From Pseudocolwellia agarivorans (GTDB lineage Bacteria; Pseudomonadota; Gammaproteobacteria; Enterobacterales; Alteromonadaceae), in assembly GCF_002000085.1 (NCBI RefSeq), contig NZ_MUZU01000015.1, positions 16,840 to 80,839 on the forward strand: DNA of 64,000 nt, written 5' to 3'. The notes under the pieces were generated by a model. It searched no databases. It worked only from the letters and a program-made list of their open reading frames with translations, and was not told the origin of the DNA. Positions 53,135-63,422 of this stretch are shown here, one piece after another. Position 1 is the stretch's first letter; the number at the start of each line of letters is the position of its first letter. The position numbers were made by a program, and so were the translations under genes.

Positions 53135-54070
53135 CTATTTAATTAATTCTAATGCTTTAGTTAATGATGCATTATCATTAACTGATTCACATGAAACTGA
53201 TTTATCAATTCTTTTTAATAAACCTTGTAAAACTTTTCCAGGTCCTATCTCTAAAACCTGCGTACAGCCATTTTTTGCTAATAATTCAATTGTTTCAGTC
53301 CAGCGTACTGGTGAATATAACTGCCTTACCAGTGCACTTTTAATTTTTTCTGCTGAACTCTCAACGGTAACATCAACATTATTAATAACAGGAATACTTG
53401 GAGCATTAAAAGTAATGTGATCTAATTCTTTCGCTAATTCATCTGCTGCGCTCTTCATTAAAGCACAATGAGAAGGAACACTCACAGGAAGAGGTAATAC
53501 GCGTTTAGCTCCAGCTTCTTTGCATAATAAACCAGCGCGCTCTACTGCTGATTTATGACCTGCAATAACCACTTGACCAGGCGAATTGAAGTTAACAGCT
53601 GAAACAATTTCTTGTTCTTGAGCTTGTTCACATGCAGCAATAATTTCTGCATCACCTAAACCGATAACAGCAGCCATAGCGCCTACCCCTTCAGGTACAG
53701 ATGCTTGCATTAATTCACCACGTTTTCGAACAAGTTTAACGGCTGCACCAAGATCAATAATATCAGCGCAAACCAATGCAGAGTATTCCCCTAAACTATG
53801 GCCTGCTAATGTAGCAGGTTTAATATCAGATTTAGCAGACCATAAACGCCATAAAGCAACACTTGCTGTTAATAACGCAGGTTGTGTATAGTTTGTTTGA
53901 TTGAGTTTCTCTGCAGGCCCTTCAGAAATAAGTTGCCATACATCATAACCTAGAGCTTCAGAAGCCTCTTTGAAGGTATTTTGGATAACTGTTTCATCAG
54001 CAAAATCAGCAAGCATAGAAACAGCTTGAGATCCTTGTCCTGGGAAAACAAACGCCAAATTATTTTGCAT
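53135..54070 (-). CDS. fabD: malonyl-CoA:ACP transacylase
   Basis: 311 residues. FVFPGQGSQ near the N-terminus, the active Ser92 in AGHSLGEYSAL, and the second histidine in PSHCALM. It loads malonate onto ACP. It directly follows plsX (72 bases), where fabH would be in the E. coli order. Confidence 0.96.
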   Translation of the reverse strand: MQNNLAFVFPGQGSQAVSMLADFADETVIQNTFKEASEALGYDVWQLISEGPAEKLNQTNYTQPALLTASVALWRLWSAKSDIKPATLAGHSLGEYSALVCADIIDLGAAVKLVRKRGELMQASVPEGVGAMAAVIGLGDAEIIAACEQAQEQEIVSAVNFNSPGQVVIAGHKSAVERAGLLCKEAGAKRVLPLPVSVPSHCALMKSAADELAKELDHITFNAPSIPVINNVDVTVESSAEKIKSALVRQLYSPVRWTETIELLAKNGCTQVLEIGPGKVLQGLLKRIDKSVSCESVNDNASLTKALELIK

Positions 54071-54142
54071 TTTTAGTACCTAATTATATTCTAATTGAAT
54101 GTTCTAATTGAATGTTATTGTTTTATATAACATGATAAAAAA

Positions 54143-55174
54143 TTAATCAGCTAAGCTTTGTTCCAGTTTTTTTCTTATTTTATCTGGAACTTGTCTTTCC
54201 ACCTCTTTAGCTGCTTCCATAATTGCAGCAAGAAATGCCAATGAACTTGCATTTCCGTGGCTCTTCACCACAATGCCACGCAATCCTATCAAACTTGCAC
54301 CATTGTACTGGTCGGGGTTCAACGATTTAAAAAGCTTTTTAATTGTTGAGGCAAAAAACTTACCGAGTAAACGCGTAAACATATGTTGAGATAATACTGA
54401 TTTAAATTTACTATAAACCATTAATGCTACACCTTCACAGGTTTTCAGAGCAACATTCCCCACAAAACCATCACAAACGATAACATCAGCTTTATTAGAG
54501 AGAATATCATTCCCTTCAACAAAACCAATATAATTAATATAAGGATTAGCCTCTAACTGAGCGGCCGTAAACTTGATGTGATCACTTCCCTTAATATTTT
54601 CAGTTCCCATATTCAATAAGGCAACCCTAGGACTTTCTATACTATCAACTTCTTCAGCTAAAACAGATCCCATAATAGCAAATTGATAGAGTACATTAGA
54701 GTCGCAGAAAACATTTGCCCCTAAATCTAGCATAAAAACATGTTTATTATCGTCATGGGTAGGTAAAGCTGAAATGAGAGCGGGACGCTCTACACCAGGT
54801 AACATCTTCAATACATAATGAGCCATAGAAAACAAAGCTCCTGTATTTCCTGCGCTAACACAAGCTTGAGCTTTATTGTTTCGAACTAAATCAATAGACT
54901 TACGCATTGATGAATCTTTTTTGTTTCTGAGCGCACTAGCAGGTAATTCGTCCATTTCAACAGTTTCAGTTGTATGACAAATAGAAAGTTGGGGGGAACC
55001 TTTAAGGTTATTTTTAGCAAGTTCTTGTGAGATAAGGGACTCATCGCCACAAAGAATAAGATGCAAATCAGGCAACTTTTGAATAGCCATAATTGCAGCA
55101 GGTATAGTTATTAGGGGGCCTTTATCGCCCCCCATAATATCTAACGAAATAGTTAGATTACAATCACTATTCAT
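54143..55174 (-). CDS. plsX: phosphate acyltransferase PlsX
   Basis: 343 residues. SLDIMGGDKGP at the start and SAGNTGALF, DLGANVFCDSNVLYQFA and CDGFVGNVALKTCEG are PlsX signatures. It turns acyl-ACP into acyl phosphate for phospholipid synthesis. It follows rpmF, as is usual, and precedes fabD. Confidence 0.95.
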   Translation of the reverse strand: MNSDCNLTISLDIMGGDKGPLITIPAAIMAIQKLPDLHLILCGDESLISQELAKNNLKGSPQLSICHTTETVEMDELPASALRNKKDSSMRKSIDLVRNNKAQACVSAGNTGALFSMAHYVLKMLPGVERPALISALPTHDDNKHVFMLDLGANVFCDSNVLYQFAIMGSVLAEEVDSIESPRVALLNMGTENIKGSDHIKFTAAQLEANPYINYIGFVEGNDILSNKADVIVCDGFVGNVALKTCEGVALMVYSKFKSVLSQHMFTRLLGKFFASTIKKLFKSLNPDQYNGASLIGLRGIVVKSHGNASSLAFLAAIMEAAKEVERQVPDKIRKKLEQSLAD

Positions 55175-55303
55175 AAAGTTGTTATTTTGTTTAAAATAAA
55201 CATTACAGTACTCATTACTTTTTATATGGAAAAGTTAGAAACACTAGAACATTCAAAATATCAGCTAGAAAATAGTGATTTTTGATAACAATATAGTTTT
55301 AAA

Positions 55304-55474
55304 CTATTTGTTAATTACTTTAACGCCTTTGTAAAAGCCATCAGCTGTTACATGGTGACGACGATGCGTTTCACCTGAAACTGGATCTACTGATAAGTTT
55401 TCAGTGGTTAAAGCATCATGTGAACGGCGCATGCCACGTCTTGAACGAGACTTCTTGCTCTTTTGAACTGCCAT
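55304..55474 (-). CDS. rpmF: 50S ribosomal protein L32
   Basis: A 56-residue frame read directly from the minus strand, from ATG 55472-55474 to TAG 55304-55306. It starts [20 protein letters not shown] and ends VKVINK; the basic N-terminus, [13 protein letters not shown] and the length are those of L32. AGGAGTAGG precedes the ATG. It lies between yceD and plsX, the normal place. Confidence 0.96.
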   Translation of the reverse strand: MAVQKSKKSRSRRGMRRSHDALTTENLSVDPVSGETHRRHHVTADGFYKGVKVINK

Positions 55475-55515
55475 TACCTACTCCTAAATTCGGTTATTGA
55501 GTTAAATAAATTCAA

Positions 55516-56028
55516 CTATTTAAGTTGTTTTAATACATCAAATGGATTTGGTTTCTCTAACTCTTCAGGTAGTTCACCCCAAACGCTGTCAGCCGGAGCC
55601 GAACAATCTTTAGGTTCATGCCTGGGAATTAATGGGATAGAAATTAAAAATTCTTCTTCCAGTAATTCAAGTAAATTAACTTCACCATTTTCATCTAATT
55701 CTATTGCGTCATAATATGACGGCAATTCAGCAATTGCATCTTGATTTTTAACAGGACTAAAAACGAAATCCGCTTTTAATTCATATTCAAACGCTTCAGT
55801 ACAACGCTGACAAGTAAGTTTAACTAATGCCGAACCAGCACCTGAAAGTACATTCAGTCCGCGTTCATCCACATCAAAATTAAACTTAGCTTTAACTTGC
55901 TCGCTGCTTGACTCACACACAGCAAGCAATCTATTCATTCCAGATAATTTAAACACACCTTCGCACTCCAACCTTCGCTGGGCACTTTTAAATGGATCTA
56001 TCGTTATCGGGAGTTTAAGATTCTTCAT
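55516..56028 (-). CDS. yceD: DUF177 / YceD family protein
   Basis: 170 residues. LKLPITIDPFKSAQRRLECEG and the CQRC pair (LVKLTCQRCTEAFEYEL) belong to the YceD/DUF177 family. Homologues affect 23S rRNA accumulation. It is the first gene before rpmF (41 bases) and is divergent from yceF. Confidence 0.9.
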   Translation of the reverse strand: MKNLKLPITIDPFKSAQRRLECEGVFKLSGMNRLLAVCESSSEQVKAKFNFDVDERGLNVLSGAGSALVKLTCQRCTEAFEYELKADFVFSPVKNQDAIAELPSYYDAIELDENGEVNLLELLEEEFLISIPLIPRHEPKDCSAPADSVWGELPEELEKPNPFDVLKQLK

Positions 56029-56094
56029 AAGCCGCGCATATTAATGCCCTGAGCCTGATGTGTCAAAAGAAAATTACATTAATTGCTTTAAAAA

Positions 56095-56117
56095 GTTAAT
56101 ATTGTCTCTATATTAAC
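56095..56117. repeat. inverted repeat between yceD and yceF
   Basis: GTTAATAT (56095-56102) pairs perfectly with ATATTAAC (56110-56117) around a 7-base spacer. It lies in the divergent control region, 30 bases before the yceF start; it may be an operator or leader hairpin. Confidence 0.3.
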
Positions 56118-56146
56118 ACTAACATTATTTTTATTGAGACAAGTTA

Positions 56147-56737
56147 ATGGCCTCTAGAACAATTGTATTGGGTTCTACCTCCCCTTTTCGTAAAGCATTA
56201 TTACAGAAGTTAAATATTCCCTTTGAATGTGCAAAACCTGATATAGATGAAACGGCTCATAAAGGTGAAACCCCTATAGAACTTGTTGAACGACTTGCTA
56301 TAGAAAAAGCCCAAGCAATTTCTAATTTTCCTAATGCCCTTATTATAGGTTCTGACCAAGTAGCTTTATGCGATGACGAAATTTTAGGAAAACCCCATAA
56401 CTTTGATAATGCCGTAAAACAGCTGACTAAGTTTAGCGGTAAAGCAGTAACGTTTTATACAGGCCTTTGTGTTTTAGACAGCTCAACAAATAAAGTACAT
56501 TCATTGGTTGAACCTTTTACTGTACGCTTTAATGAACTATCTCAAACAGAAATTGAAAACTACATAAAAGCAGAAGAACCATACAACTGTGCAGGGAGCT
56601 TTAAAAGTGAGGGATTAGGTATCTGCCTATTTAATAAACTAGAAGGTGAAGACCCTAATGCTCTAATAGGTTTACCTCTTATTAAATTAGTCAGCTTATT
56701 TAAACAACATAACTTTGATGTATTAAGTGAGCAATAA
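56147..56737 (+). CDS. yceF: 7-methyl-GTP pyrophosphatase (Maf family, YceF)
   Basis: 196 residues. The Maf loop GSTSPFRKALLQKL and the later DIDETAHKGETP, SDQVALCDDEILGKP and AGSFKSEGLG match the YceF branch. It hydrolyses modified nucleotides such as m7GTP. It is divergent from yceD-rpmF and convergent with the HAD gene. Confidence 0.92.
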   Translation: MASRTIVLGSTSPFRKALLQKLNIPFECAKPDIDETAHKGETPIELVERLAIEKAQAISNFPNALIIGSDQVALCDDEILGKPHNFDNAVKQLTKFSGKAVTFYTGLCVLDSSTNKVHSLVEPFTVRFNELSQTEIENYIKAEEPYNCAGSFKSEGLGICLFNKLEGEDPNALIGLPLIKLVSLFKQHNFDVLSEQ

Positions 56738-56764
56738 ATCATTATTATTATTCTATAAATTAAA

Positions 56765-56798
56765 AAAGCTATCCCTTTATAAATAAAAGAATAGCTTT
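56765..56798. terminator. bidirectional terminator between yceF and the HAD gene
   Basis: AAAGCTAT (56765-56772) and ATAGCTTT (56791-56798) form the outer stem; the inner CCTTTAT and ATAAAAG extend it with one or two mismatches. A-rich before and T-rich after, so it can stop both convergent transcripts. Confidence 0.6.
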
Positions 56799-56822
56799 AA
56801 ATTTTTATTATTTATAACGTGT

Positions 56823-57488
56823 TTAAATTGTGCTGTTTTTATGTATTAAAAGCTTTTCTAACTCATCTAATGAATGAACAATTGCTTTAGGTTCGAACTG
56901 ATTAAGTACATCAATAGCATGTGCACCGAAGCTAACACCAATTCGATCAACATTCGCGTGTTTTGCCATTTCCATATCAAAACTAGTATCTCCTATCATT
57001 ACTGCATCACATGCATCTATATTGAGCTCAGTTAATAATGACGTGATCATTTCAGGATCAGGTTTTGAACGGCAATCGCTCGCTGAGCGTGTTGCATCAA
57101 ATAAATGTTCTGTTTCTGTCATATTTAAAACGCGTTCTAATCCAGGTCTTGCTTTTCCAGTAGCGACGGCAAGTAAAACATTACTTTCTTTTAAGCTTGT
57201 TAGTAATTTTAATGCATTATCAAATAAAGGGGTTGGCGTATTATTTACTTCTAAATATTGATACTTGTACTCTTTTTCTATCTTGTCTTGTAACTCAGTA
57301 GAAGATTGAGGAAATAATTGTTCAATACCTTTACTCAAACTTAAACCAATAATACTTTTACCTTGTTCAAAAGTAGCTGGAGTTAAATTTAATACTTTAG
57401 CTGCGGCTTGCATAGATAAAACAATCTTTCCAACCGAATCCATAAGGGTGCCATCCCAATCAAAAATAACTAATTTGTAATTTGACAT
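56823..57488 (-). CDS. HAD-family phosphatase (phosphoglycolate phosphatase-like)
   Basis: 221 residues. HAD motif I is DWDGTLMDS (10-18), the cap follows, motif II lies near AVATGKARPGL and motifs III/IV in KPDPEMI and MIGDTSFDMEMAKHA. It is the RluC-linked HAD (HAD-IA) protein of gammaproteobacteria; the substrate is unknown. It begins eight bases after the rluC stop and is co-transcribed. Confidence 0.85.
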   Translation of the reverse strand: MSNYKLVIFDWDGTLMDSVGKIVLSMQAAAKVLNLTPATFEQGKSIIGLSLSKGIEQLFPQSSTELQDKIEKEYKYQYLEVNNTPTPLFDNALKLLTSLKESNVLLAVATGKARPGLERVLNMTETEHLFDATRSASDCRSKPDPEMITSLLTELNIDACDAVMIGDTSFDMEMAKHANVDRIGVSFGAHAIDVLNQFEPKAIVHSLDELEKLLIHKNSTI

Positions 57489-57496
57489 GACTCTTT

Positions 57497-58480
57497 TTAC
57501 CCTCGCGCTTTCACTAATTTATTTAAGGATTTTTGCAAATCAGCATCCAATGGCGCTTCAATTTTCATTCGTTCATTACTTAAAGGATGAGTAAACTCAA
57601 TGCTTGCAGCATGTAAAAACAAGCGTTTAAGGCCAATTGATTTCATTTCTGCATCAAAGGCTTCATTACCATATTTTTCATCACATGCTATTGCATGACC
57701 TTTAACTTGACAGTGAACACGAATTTGATGTGTTCTACCTGTTACAGGAAATGCTCTAACTAAAGTGGCATTTTGATATTGCTGTAAAATCTTAAAGCGT
57801 GTTTCTGACTCTTTACCATTAATGTTATCTACAATAACAACGCGCTCACCAGATTTTAAATCGTTCTTTCTTAAACCTTCAGTAACTTTTGTTACTTTTG
57901 CAGACCATTGACCTTTAACTAAAGCATGATAAAACTTTTGTACAGTTTTATTTCGTAGTTGTTCATGAAGGTTTCTTAATGCCGAACGTTTTTTTGCGAT
58001 AACTAAACATCCGGAAGTATCTCTATCTAAACGATGCACGAGTTCTAGCATTCTTGCATCAGGTCTAAGCGCTCTCATGGCTTCAATTAAACCAAAATTT
58101 AAACCACTACCACCATGAACAGCCATACCCGAAGGTTTATTAATAACAATTAAACGTTCATCTTCAAACAATATTTGTTTTTCTAAATTAGCAACTATGT
58201 TGAGCTGTGTTGAAACAGTATCCGTTTTTTCAGCTAACCTGATGGGAGCTACGCGTAAAACATCTTTATCAACTAATTTATATTCAGGTTTAATACGTTT
58301 TTTATTCGCACGAATTTCACCCTTACGCAATAATCTATAAATATGACTTTTAGGAACACCTTTAAGGGTTTTAACTAAAAAATTGTCTACTCGTTGACCA
58401 GCGTCTTCACTGTCAATCGTAATAAACCTAACTTTAGGTCTATCATTTTCATCCGTATTATTTTCTTTCAAGCGATTCAT
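57497..58480 (-). CDS. rluC: 23S rRNA pseudouridine synthase RluC
   Basis: 327 residues from the ATG at 58478-58480; the open frame reaches a TTG at 58498. N-terminal S4 domain (about 25-85, AGQRVDNFLVKTLKGVPKSHIYRLLRKGEIRANKKR), then the RluA-type catalytic domain with the Asp of HRLDRDTSGCL. It modifies 23S rRNA at positions 955, 2504 and 2580 in E. coli. It is divergent from rne, as in most relatives, with 639 bases between. Confidence 0.93.
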   Translation of the reverse strand: MNRLKENNTDENDRPKVRFITIDSEDAGQRVDNFLVKTLKGVPKSHIYRLLRKGEIRANKKRIKPEYKLVDKDVLRVAPIRLAEKTDTVSTQLNIVANLEKQILFEDERLIVINKPSGMAVHGGSGLNFGLIEAMRALRPDARMLELVHRLDRDTSGCLVIAKKRSALRNLHEQLRNKTVQKFYHALVKGQWSAKVTKVTEGLRKNDLKSGERVVIVDNINGKESETRFKILQQYQNATLVRAFPVTGRTHQIRVHCQVKGHAIACDEKYGNEAFDAEMKSIGLKRLFLHAASIEFTHPLSNERMKIEAPLDADLQKSLNKLVKARG

Positions 58481-59119
58481 TACTATTATTTTCTTCAATT
58501 AACCAAGTTTATCACAATTCATGTGATAATTAAGCGAATTAAATTAGGTATTTCATTGCTAAACACAACAATATAGTGGGATAATAGGAAGGTTAGTATT
58601 TTGAATAAGTACTAAACTAATAAATGGAAGTTCTGAGCGAAACGTAAGAGATATAATGCGGCTACTTTACTATGCGTTATTCGAGATGAATAAAACGACA
58701 TCTTAATTGAATGGCCTTTTGTAACATTTAACACATCTGACAAATGTAAACAGTTAAAGAGACTACATAAACATTTTATCCGGCGCATAAGAACCATTGT
58801 AACAATATTTAGTAAATGAATAATTTCAGATGTAGAGAAAGACAAAAACGATAAAAACTATCGTGTCAACTACCCCATCGCTAACAACCTTTTACTAAAA
58901 TTTACACAGCACCCATGCTGACTAACATAAAGAAATATATTCACTATGATAAAATATCATAGTTAGATTAATACAATCAGATTTTATAACAGCTTACTAC
59001 GTAATATGGCGTATTAAGATTGACAATCGAGAGGTTGACGAATTGCTGTTCTACTTTACCAAGATTGCTTTGTGTACATAGCAAATTGTGTGCTGTGACT
59101 AAAAAAGAGTCACACAACT
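58481..59119 (+). promoter_or_regulatory. long rluC-rne intergenic region / rne leader
   Basis: 639 bases between divergent rluC and rne, consistent with the long autoregulatory 5' leader of rne known from E. coli. Two hairpins are clear: ACTATGATA (58943-58951) with TATCATAGT (58955-58963), and TGTGACT (59094-59100) with AGTCACA (59108-59114), which ends six bases before the start codon and includes the only SD-like AGAG. A 77-codon open frame at 58612-58845 on the minus strand has no support. Confidence 0.5.
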
Positions 59120-62100
59120 ATGAAACGTATGTTAATCAATGCTACCCAATCAGAAGAATTGCGTGTAGCCCTCGTTGACGGACAGCAACTATATGATTTA
59201 GATATAGAAAGCCCTGGCCATGAACAAAAAAAATCGAATATTTACAAAGCCAAAATCACTCGTATCGAACCATCTTTAGAAGCTGCCTTCGTTGACTACG
59301 GTGCTGATCGTCACGGCTTCCTACCAATGAAAGAGATTGCTAGAGAATACTTCCCTAAAGGATATTCTTTTCAAGGCAGACCAAGCATTAAAGAAGTACT
59401 CCACGAAGGGCAAGAAGTTATTGTTCAAATTGATAAAGAAGAACGTGGCCAAAAAGGCGCAGCACTAACTACCTTTATCAGTTTAGCGGGAAGTTATTTG
59501 GTCTTAATGCCTAACAACCCTAGAGCAGGTGGTATATCTCGTAGAATTGAGGGCGACGAAAGAACTGATCTTAAAAATTCTTTAAGTAAACTTAATTTAC
59601 CGAAAGGCATGGGACTTATTGTTCGTACTGCTGGTGTGGGTAAAGCCTATGATGAATTAGAATGGGATTTAAGTGTTCTTTTACATCATTGGAAAGCTAT
59701 TGAAAACGCCTCAGAAAATCGCCCTGCTCCATTCTTAATTCATCAAGAAACTGATGTTATAAAAAGAGCAATCCGTGATTATTTAAGACGTGATATTGGC
59801 GAAATTTTAATAGATCGCCCTAAAACATTTGAAGAAGTTAAAAAGCATATTGAAGTTGTTCGCCCAGACTTTATTAGCAAAGTTAAGCTTTACACAAATG
59901 ACGTGCCTTTATTTACTCATTATCAAATTGAATCTCAAATTGAATCAGCCTTTCAACGTGAAGTTCGTTTACCTTCAGGTGGTTCAATTGTAATTGATCC
60001 TACCGAAGCAATGACTTCTATCGATATTAACTCAGCTAGAGCAACAAAAGGCGGAGATATTGAAGAAACAGCATTTAATACAAACCTAGAGGCGGCTGAA
60101 GAAATAGCCCGTCAATTAAGACTTCGTGACTTAGGTGGTTTAGTTGTTATCGATTTTATTGATATGACGCCAGTACGCCATCAACGTGAAGTTGAAAACA
60201 GAATGCGCGATGCTGTAAGACCAGACCGAGCACGTATCCAATTAGGCCGTATTTCTCGTTTCGGTTTACTTGAAATGTCTCGCCAACGTTTACGTCCATC
60301 AATTGGTGAAACTAGCCAAGGTGTATGTCCTCGCTGTAATGGTACAGGTCATGTACGTGGTGTTGAATCTTTAGCCCTATCTATACTTCGTTTAATGGAA
60401 GAGGAAGCGATTAAAGAGAACACCTTACATGTTCAAGCACATGTTCCAGTTCCTGTTGCTACTTACCTGTTAAATGAAAAACGTCGTTCTGTAATGCATG
60501 TTGAAAAACATCACGGTGTTCATGTGTTAATTATCCCTAACCCTCATATGGACACACCTCAATATGAAGTAGTGAGAATAAAAGAAGATGAAACGATTAC
60601 AGAAGCAAGCTACAACTTACCTATCAAACAAGCGGTAGTTGAAGAAGCTATAATGCCTAAGTTTGCTGAAGCTATTAAGAAAGACGAACCAGCCCTACAA
60701 GGCATGTCTTCTCCTAAACAAAATGCTCCAGCACAACAACCAGTACAAGCATCTGCAGTTAAAACAGAAGTAAATACTAAAACAAGTGGCGGCCTTTTAA
60801 ATTGGTTAAAGAACTTGTTTGTTACTGAAAAAGTTGAAGAGCCCGTAAAAGCACCAGCTCCTAAAACAGACAGTAAACGTAGACCTCAGCAAGGCCGACA
60901 AAATAATAAACGTAACCCTCGAAACGACAAACGTAACGAGAAACGTACTCCTCATCCAAAACCTGATGTTGATACTAAAGACGTTAAATCTAATAAACCA
61001 GCACGTAAACCTGTTCATAATAAAGAGACTAAGCCTAAAGAAGAAAAAGTTGCTGAACGTAGGCAACGTCGTAATAATCGTAAAAAAGTAAGAGTAAATG
61101 ATCAACGCTCAGCTCCTAAAGCGACAGAAGCAAACAAAGCGAACGATGTGGTGCCAGCTAAAGCCACGCCTACTCCTGAAAAGGTAACTTTAGATACTGT
61201 TGCAACAGCTACAACAACTGCTGGCGAAACACCAGTTGTTGTAACTGAAAAGAGTAATACTGAGGAACGTACCAGAAACAGACGCACTCCTAGGCATTTA
61301 CGTACCAACGGTCAACGAAGACGTCGTCAAAACAATGATACAGAAGTAAATAGCGTTGAAGTTACATCAGAAAACAAAGCTGACCCTATTGACTCTCGTT
61401 ACCCTGAATCAACAGAAATTCAAGTAACAGTAGCAGTCGAAGGTTCTACTGGTGAAGTTCAACAGAACTTACCTCTTGATGATACTAATGTGGAAAGCTC
61501 TTCAGTAGACAATACTCCTGAAGTTCAAAAAGCTAAACCAGCTTCAGCTAAAGAAAAAGTATCACACGAAGTGGTAGCTAAACAGCCTACGCCAACAACA
61601 GATGAAGAAACTAAAGTTGAAGCAGTGAATGCTACTATGGTTACTAAAGTAGCAACAACTTCTGAATTGTCTACTGAGGCTCCTGTTATCGAAAATACGA
61701 TTCCTGAGAAACCGGCTGTAGAACAAGTTACTCAAGAAACGGATAAGCTAGAAACGACACCTGTTGAAACTAATGTTGATGAAGCAGTTGAAGTTTCAGA
61801 ACAAACTAATACTACCGTTGAAGTAGTTGTTGAAAGTGAAGTAATTAACAAAACAGAAACAACTCCTATAGAACAAGGTAATACAATAGAAAACGCTTCT
61901 GCTGTTACAGATACAGATACTAAAATTGAAACTGTAACAGAAGAAACAAAACCTGTTAAACCTAAAACGGTAAGAAAAGCTAAAATGCCAAAAGGTACAA
62001 AGGCAGCCGCAAATGTTAAACAAGGTAAAGCATCCTCACCGATGACTAAACCAGTTGCAACCGCCATTGTAGGAGATATCCCAACAGCTTCATTAAGTCT

Positions 62101-62194
62101 TGAAGAAAGGCCTAAACACACGATATCGGGCCGTGCTGCTATGGTATCTAGTGTTATAAATAAAAGCTCAGCAGGCCCAACAAAGCCTCAATAA
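59120..62194 (+). CDS. rne: ribonuclease E
   Basis: 1024 residues. S1 domain at about 35-120, 5' sensor and RNase H-like parts, the DNase I-like catalytic domain with Asp302 and Asp345 (IDINSA and VVIDFIDM), and the zinc-link CPRCNGTG (Cys403 and Cys406). After residue 530 it is disordered: an amphipathic membrane-anchor segment [11 protein letters not shown] (557-567), an Arg/Lys/Asn-rich RNA-binding stretch (about 580-660), a long Thr/Glu/Val-rich acidic part (about 700-960) and a conserved end near [11 protein letters not shown]. It starts mRNA decay and matures rRNA. The ATG directly follows a hairpin, fitting feedback control. Confidence 0.96.
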   Translation: MKRMLINATQSEELRVALVDGQQLYDLDIESPGHEQKKSNIYKAKITRIEPSLEAAFVDYGADRHGFLPMKEIAREYFPKGYSFQGRPSIKEVLHEGQEVIVQIDKEERGQKGAALTTFISLAGSYLVLMPNNPRAGGISRRIEGDERTDLKNSLSKLNLPKGMGLIVRTAGVGKAYDELEWDLSVLLHHWKAIENASENRPAPFLIHQETDVIKRAIRDYLRRDIGEILIDRPKTFEEVKKHIEVVRPDFISKVKLYTNDVPLFTHYQIESQIESAFQREVRLPSGGSIVIDPTEAMTSIDINSARATKGGDIEETAFNTNLEAAEEIARQLRLRDLGGLVVIDFIDMTPVRHQREVENRMRDAVRPDRARIQLGRISRFGLLEMSRQRLRPSIGETSQGVCPRCNGTGHVRGVESLALSILRLMEEEAIKENTLHVQAHVPVPVATYLLNEKRRSVMHVEKHHGVHVLIIPNPHMDTPQYEVVRIKEDETITEASYNLPIKQAVVEEAIMPKFAEAIKKDEPALQGMSSPKQNAPAQQPVQASAVKTEVNTKTSGGLLNWLKNLFVTEKVEEPVKAPAPKTDSKRRPQQGRQNNKRNPRNDKRNEKRTPHPKPDVDTKDVKSNKPARKPVHNKETKPKEEKVAERRQRRNNRKKVRVNDQRSAPKATEANKANDVVPAKATPTPEKVTLDTVATATTTAGETPVVVTEKSNTEERTRNRRTPRHLRTNGQRRRRQNNDTEVNSVEVTSENKADPIDSRYPESTEIQVTVAVEGSTGEVQQNLPLDDTNVESSSVDNTPEVQKAKPASAKEKVSHEVVAKQPTPTTDEETKVEAVNATMVTKVATTSELSTEAPVIENTIPEKPAVEQVTQETDKLETTPVETNVDEAVEVSEQTNTTVEVVVESEVINKTETTPIEQGNTIENASAVTDTDTKIETVTEETKPVKPKTVRKAKMPKGTKAAANVKQGKASSPMTKPVATAIVGDIPTASLSLEERPKHTISGRAAMVSSVINKSSAGPTKPQ

Positions 62195-62226
62195 CATCAT
62201 GATGTAAACACATTCTACTGTTAAAT

Positions 62227-62254
62227 AAAAAACCAGCTTAATCGCTGGTTTTTT
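62227..62254 (+). terminator. terminator of rne
   Basis: AAAAAACCAGC (62227-62237) pairs perfectly with GCTGGTTTTTT (62244-62254) around TTAATC, with a T-run. It can also end the convergent gene at 62295 on the other strand. Confidence 0.85.
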
Positions 62255-62294
62255 TATATATATGGTGAAAATTTATATTTAAAATTTTAAAATT

Positions 62295-62831
62295 TTAAAT
62301 AACAGACTTTTCCATTGTTGAATTCATACTTTTATTTATAGCGTTTAACCACTCTGCAGCTTTAAAATCTAACCTAGCTGTTTTAAAGTCGTTATCTAAA
62401 TTATTACTCTTATACTTTTTCTGACAATAAAGACTAGTATTTTCTAGTATATTTTTTGCTATAAATTTTTTGTCGTCTCTAAAGGCAAGAGGGGGTGGGT
62501 TAATGGCATTGAGTAAACGGAGTTCTGATAAATTATTACCTTGAACTAAGTCAGCTTGGTTGTAAGATCCAACTTGCTCTATTTCCTTTAATGATAAAAG
62601 CTGCGCTTGAGGTAACTTAAACTGCTTCCTTAAATTATCTTCGTCTGTTTGAGATGTAGCTACTTCTGATTTAGGAAGTGAGAACTGTGCGTGAGCTTGA
62701 ACATCATCAGTAAGCATCGCCAGTAATAAAGAAAATTGAGACCGCTCTTTTTTATGAACACATTGGTTAAGCTGCTCGCCTAACTGCAATTCATTTATTA
62801 ATATCTCATTTTTTATATTATCTACAAGCAA
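62295..62831 (-). CDS. VC2046/SO_2500 family protein
   Basis: 178 residues, no signal peptide or membrane segment. LINELQLGEQLNQCVHKKERSQFSLLLAMLTDDV and the later LRLLNAINPPPLAFRDDKKFIAKNILENTSLY fit the VC2046/SO_2500 family of Vibrio, Shewanella and relatives. The function is unknown. The start is a TTG at 62829-62831 directly after an in-frame stop; no ATG exists before residue 39. It is convergent with rne. Confidence 0.7.
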   Translation of the reverse strand: MLVDNIKNEILINELQLGEQLNQCVHKKERSQFSLLLAMLTDDVQAHAQFSLPKSEVATSQTDEDNLRKQFKLPQAQLLSLKEIEQVGSYNQADLVQGNNLSELRLLNAINPPPLAFRDDKKFIAKNILENTSLYCQKKYKSNNLDNDFKTARLDFKAAEWLNAINKSMNSTMEKSVI

Positions 62832-62960
62832 TTAAGCACACCCACAAGCCATCTTAATATTTATATCGGCATGTAATAAAAAATAATTAGCAGATTTTAT
62901 TATTATTTTCGCTGTAAAATACGTAACTCAATAGCCGATAGTACTGAAGAACAACTAAAA

Positions 62961-63422
62961 ATGTTTGAAATAAATAAAGCGACGAAACAAGATAAAAAAG
63001 ATATTAAACGCTTTTATAAAGACAACAACTACTCAGCGAGTTTTATGGGCTACGATCATACTTATATAATAAGGAGAGATAGCATCATCATTGGCAGTGT
63101 AATAATTTCTTATATCACTAATAATAGTCAATATGGATTACTACACGCATTACTAATTACTGAACTTCATAGGAGAAAGGGTTATGCACAATTATTAATT
63201 AAAGCACTACAAAACGAGCATAGCCATATTATTTGTTTTGCGGATAAAAAATTACAACGGTTATATATCGATATGGGGTTTAAAAAAAACGTAAACAGTG
63301 AATTTCCTATCCCTAACTATCTTCTAAAAAAATTTAATAACTATTTAAGAAATAAAAAAGATTTAAAGATCTTTATAAACATAAACTCTCTAACAAATAC
63401 TCCTCTATTTAACTTTAGCTAG
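62961..63422 (+). CDS. GNAT-family N-acetyltransferase
   Basis: 153 residues. The fold is seen in DSIIIGSVIISYI, GLLHALLITELHRRKGYAQLLIKAL (acetyl-CoA-binding motif with RRKGYA) and LQRLYIDMGFKK near the end. It transfers an acetyl group to an unknown substrate. It is divergent from the VC2046-family gene (129 bases between). The C-terminal 30 residues are Asn/Lys-rich and less conserved-looking. Confidence 0.8.
   Translation: MFEINKATKQDKKDIKRFYKDNNYSASFMGYDHTYIIRRDSIIIGSVIISYITNNSQYGLLHALLITELHRRKGYAQLLIKALQNEHSHIICFADKKLQRLYIDMGFKKNVNSEFPIPNYLLKKFNNYLRNKKDLKIFININSLTNTPLFNFS

Noticed and set aside
58612..58845. 77-codon minus-strand frame in the rluC-rne gap
   Set aside because: No family resemblance, odd composition and no ribosome site; the region is better explained as the rne control region.
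61732..62121. 129-codon minus-strand frame inside rne
   Set aside because: It is the complement of the low-complexity Thr/Glu/Val tail of RNase E; the Ser/Val/Thr-rich product is an artefact of that repeat-like coding sequence.
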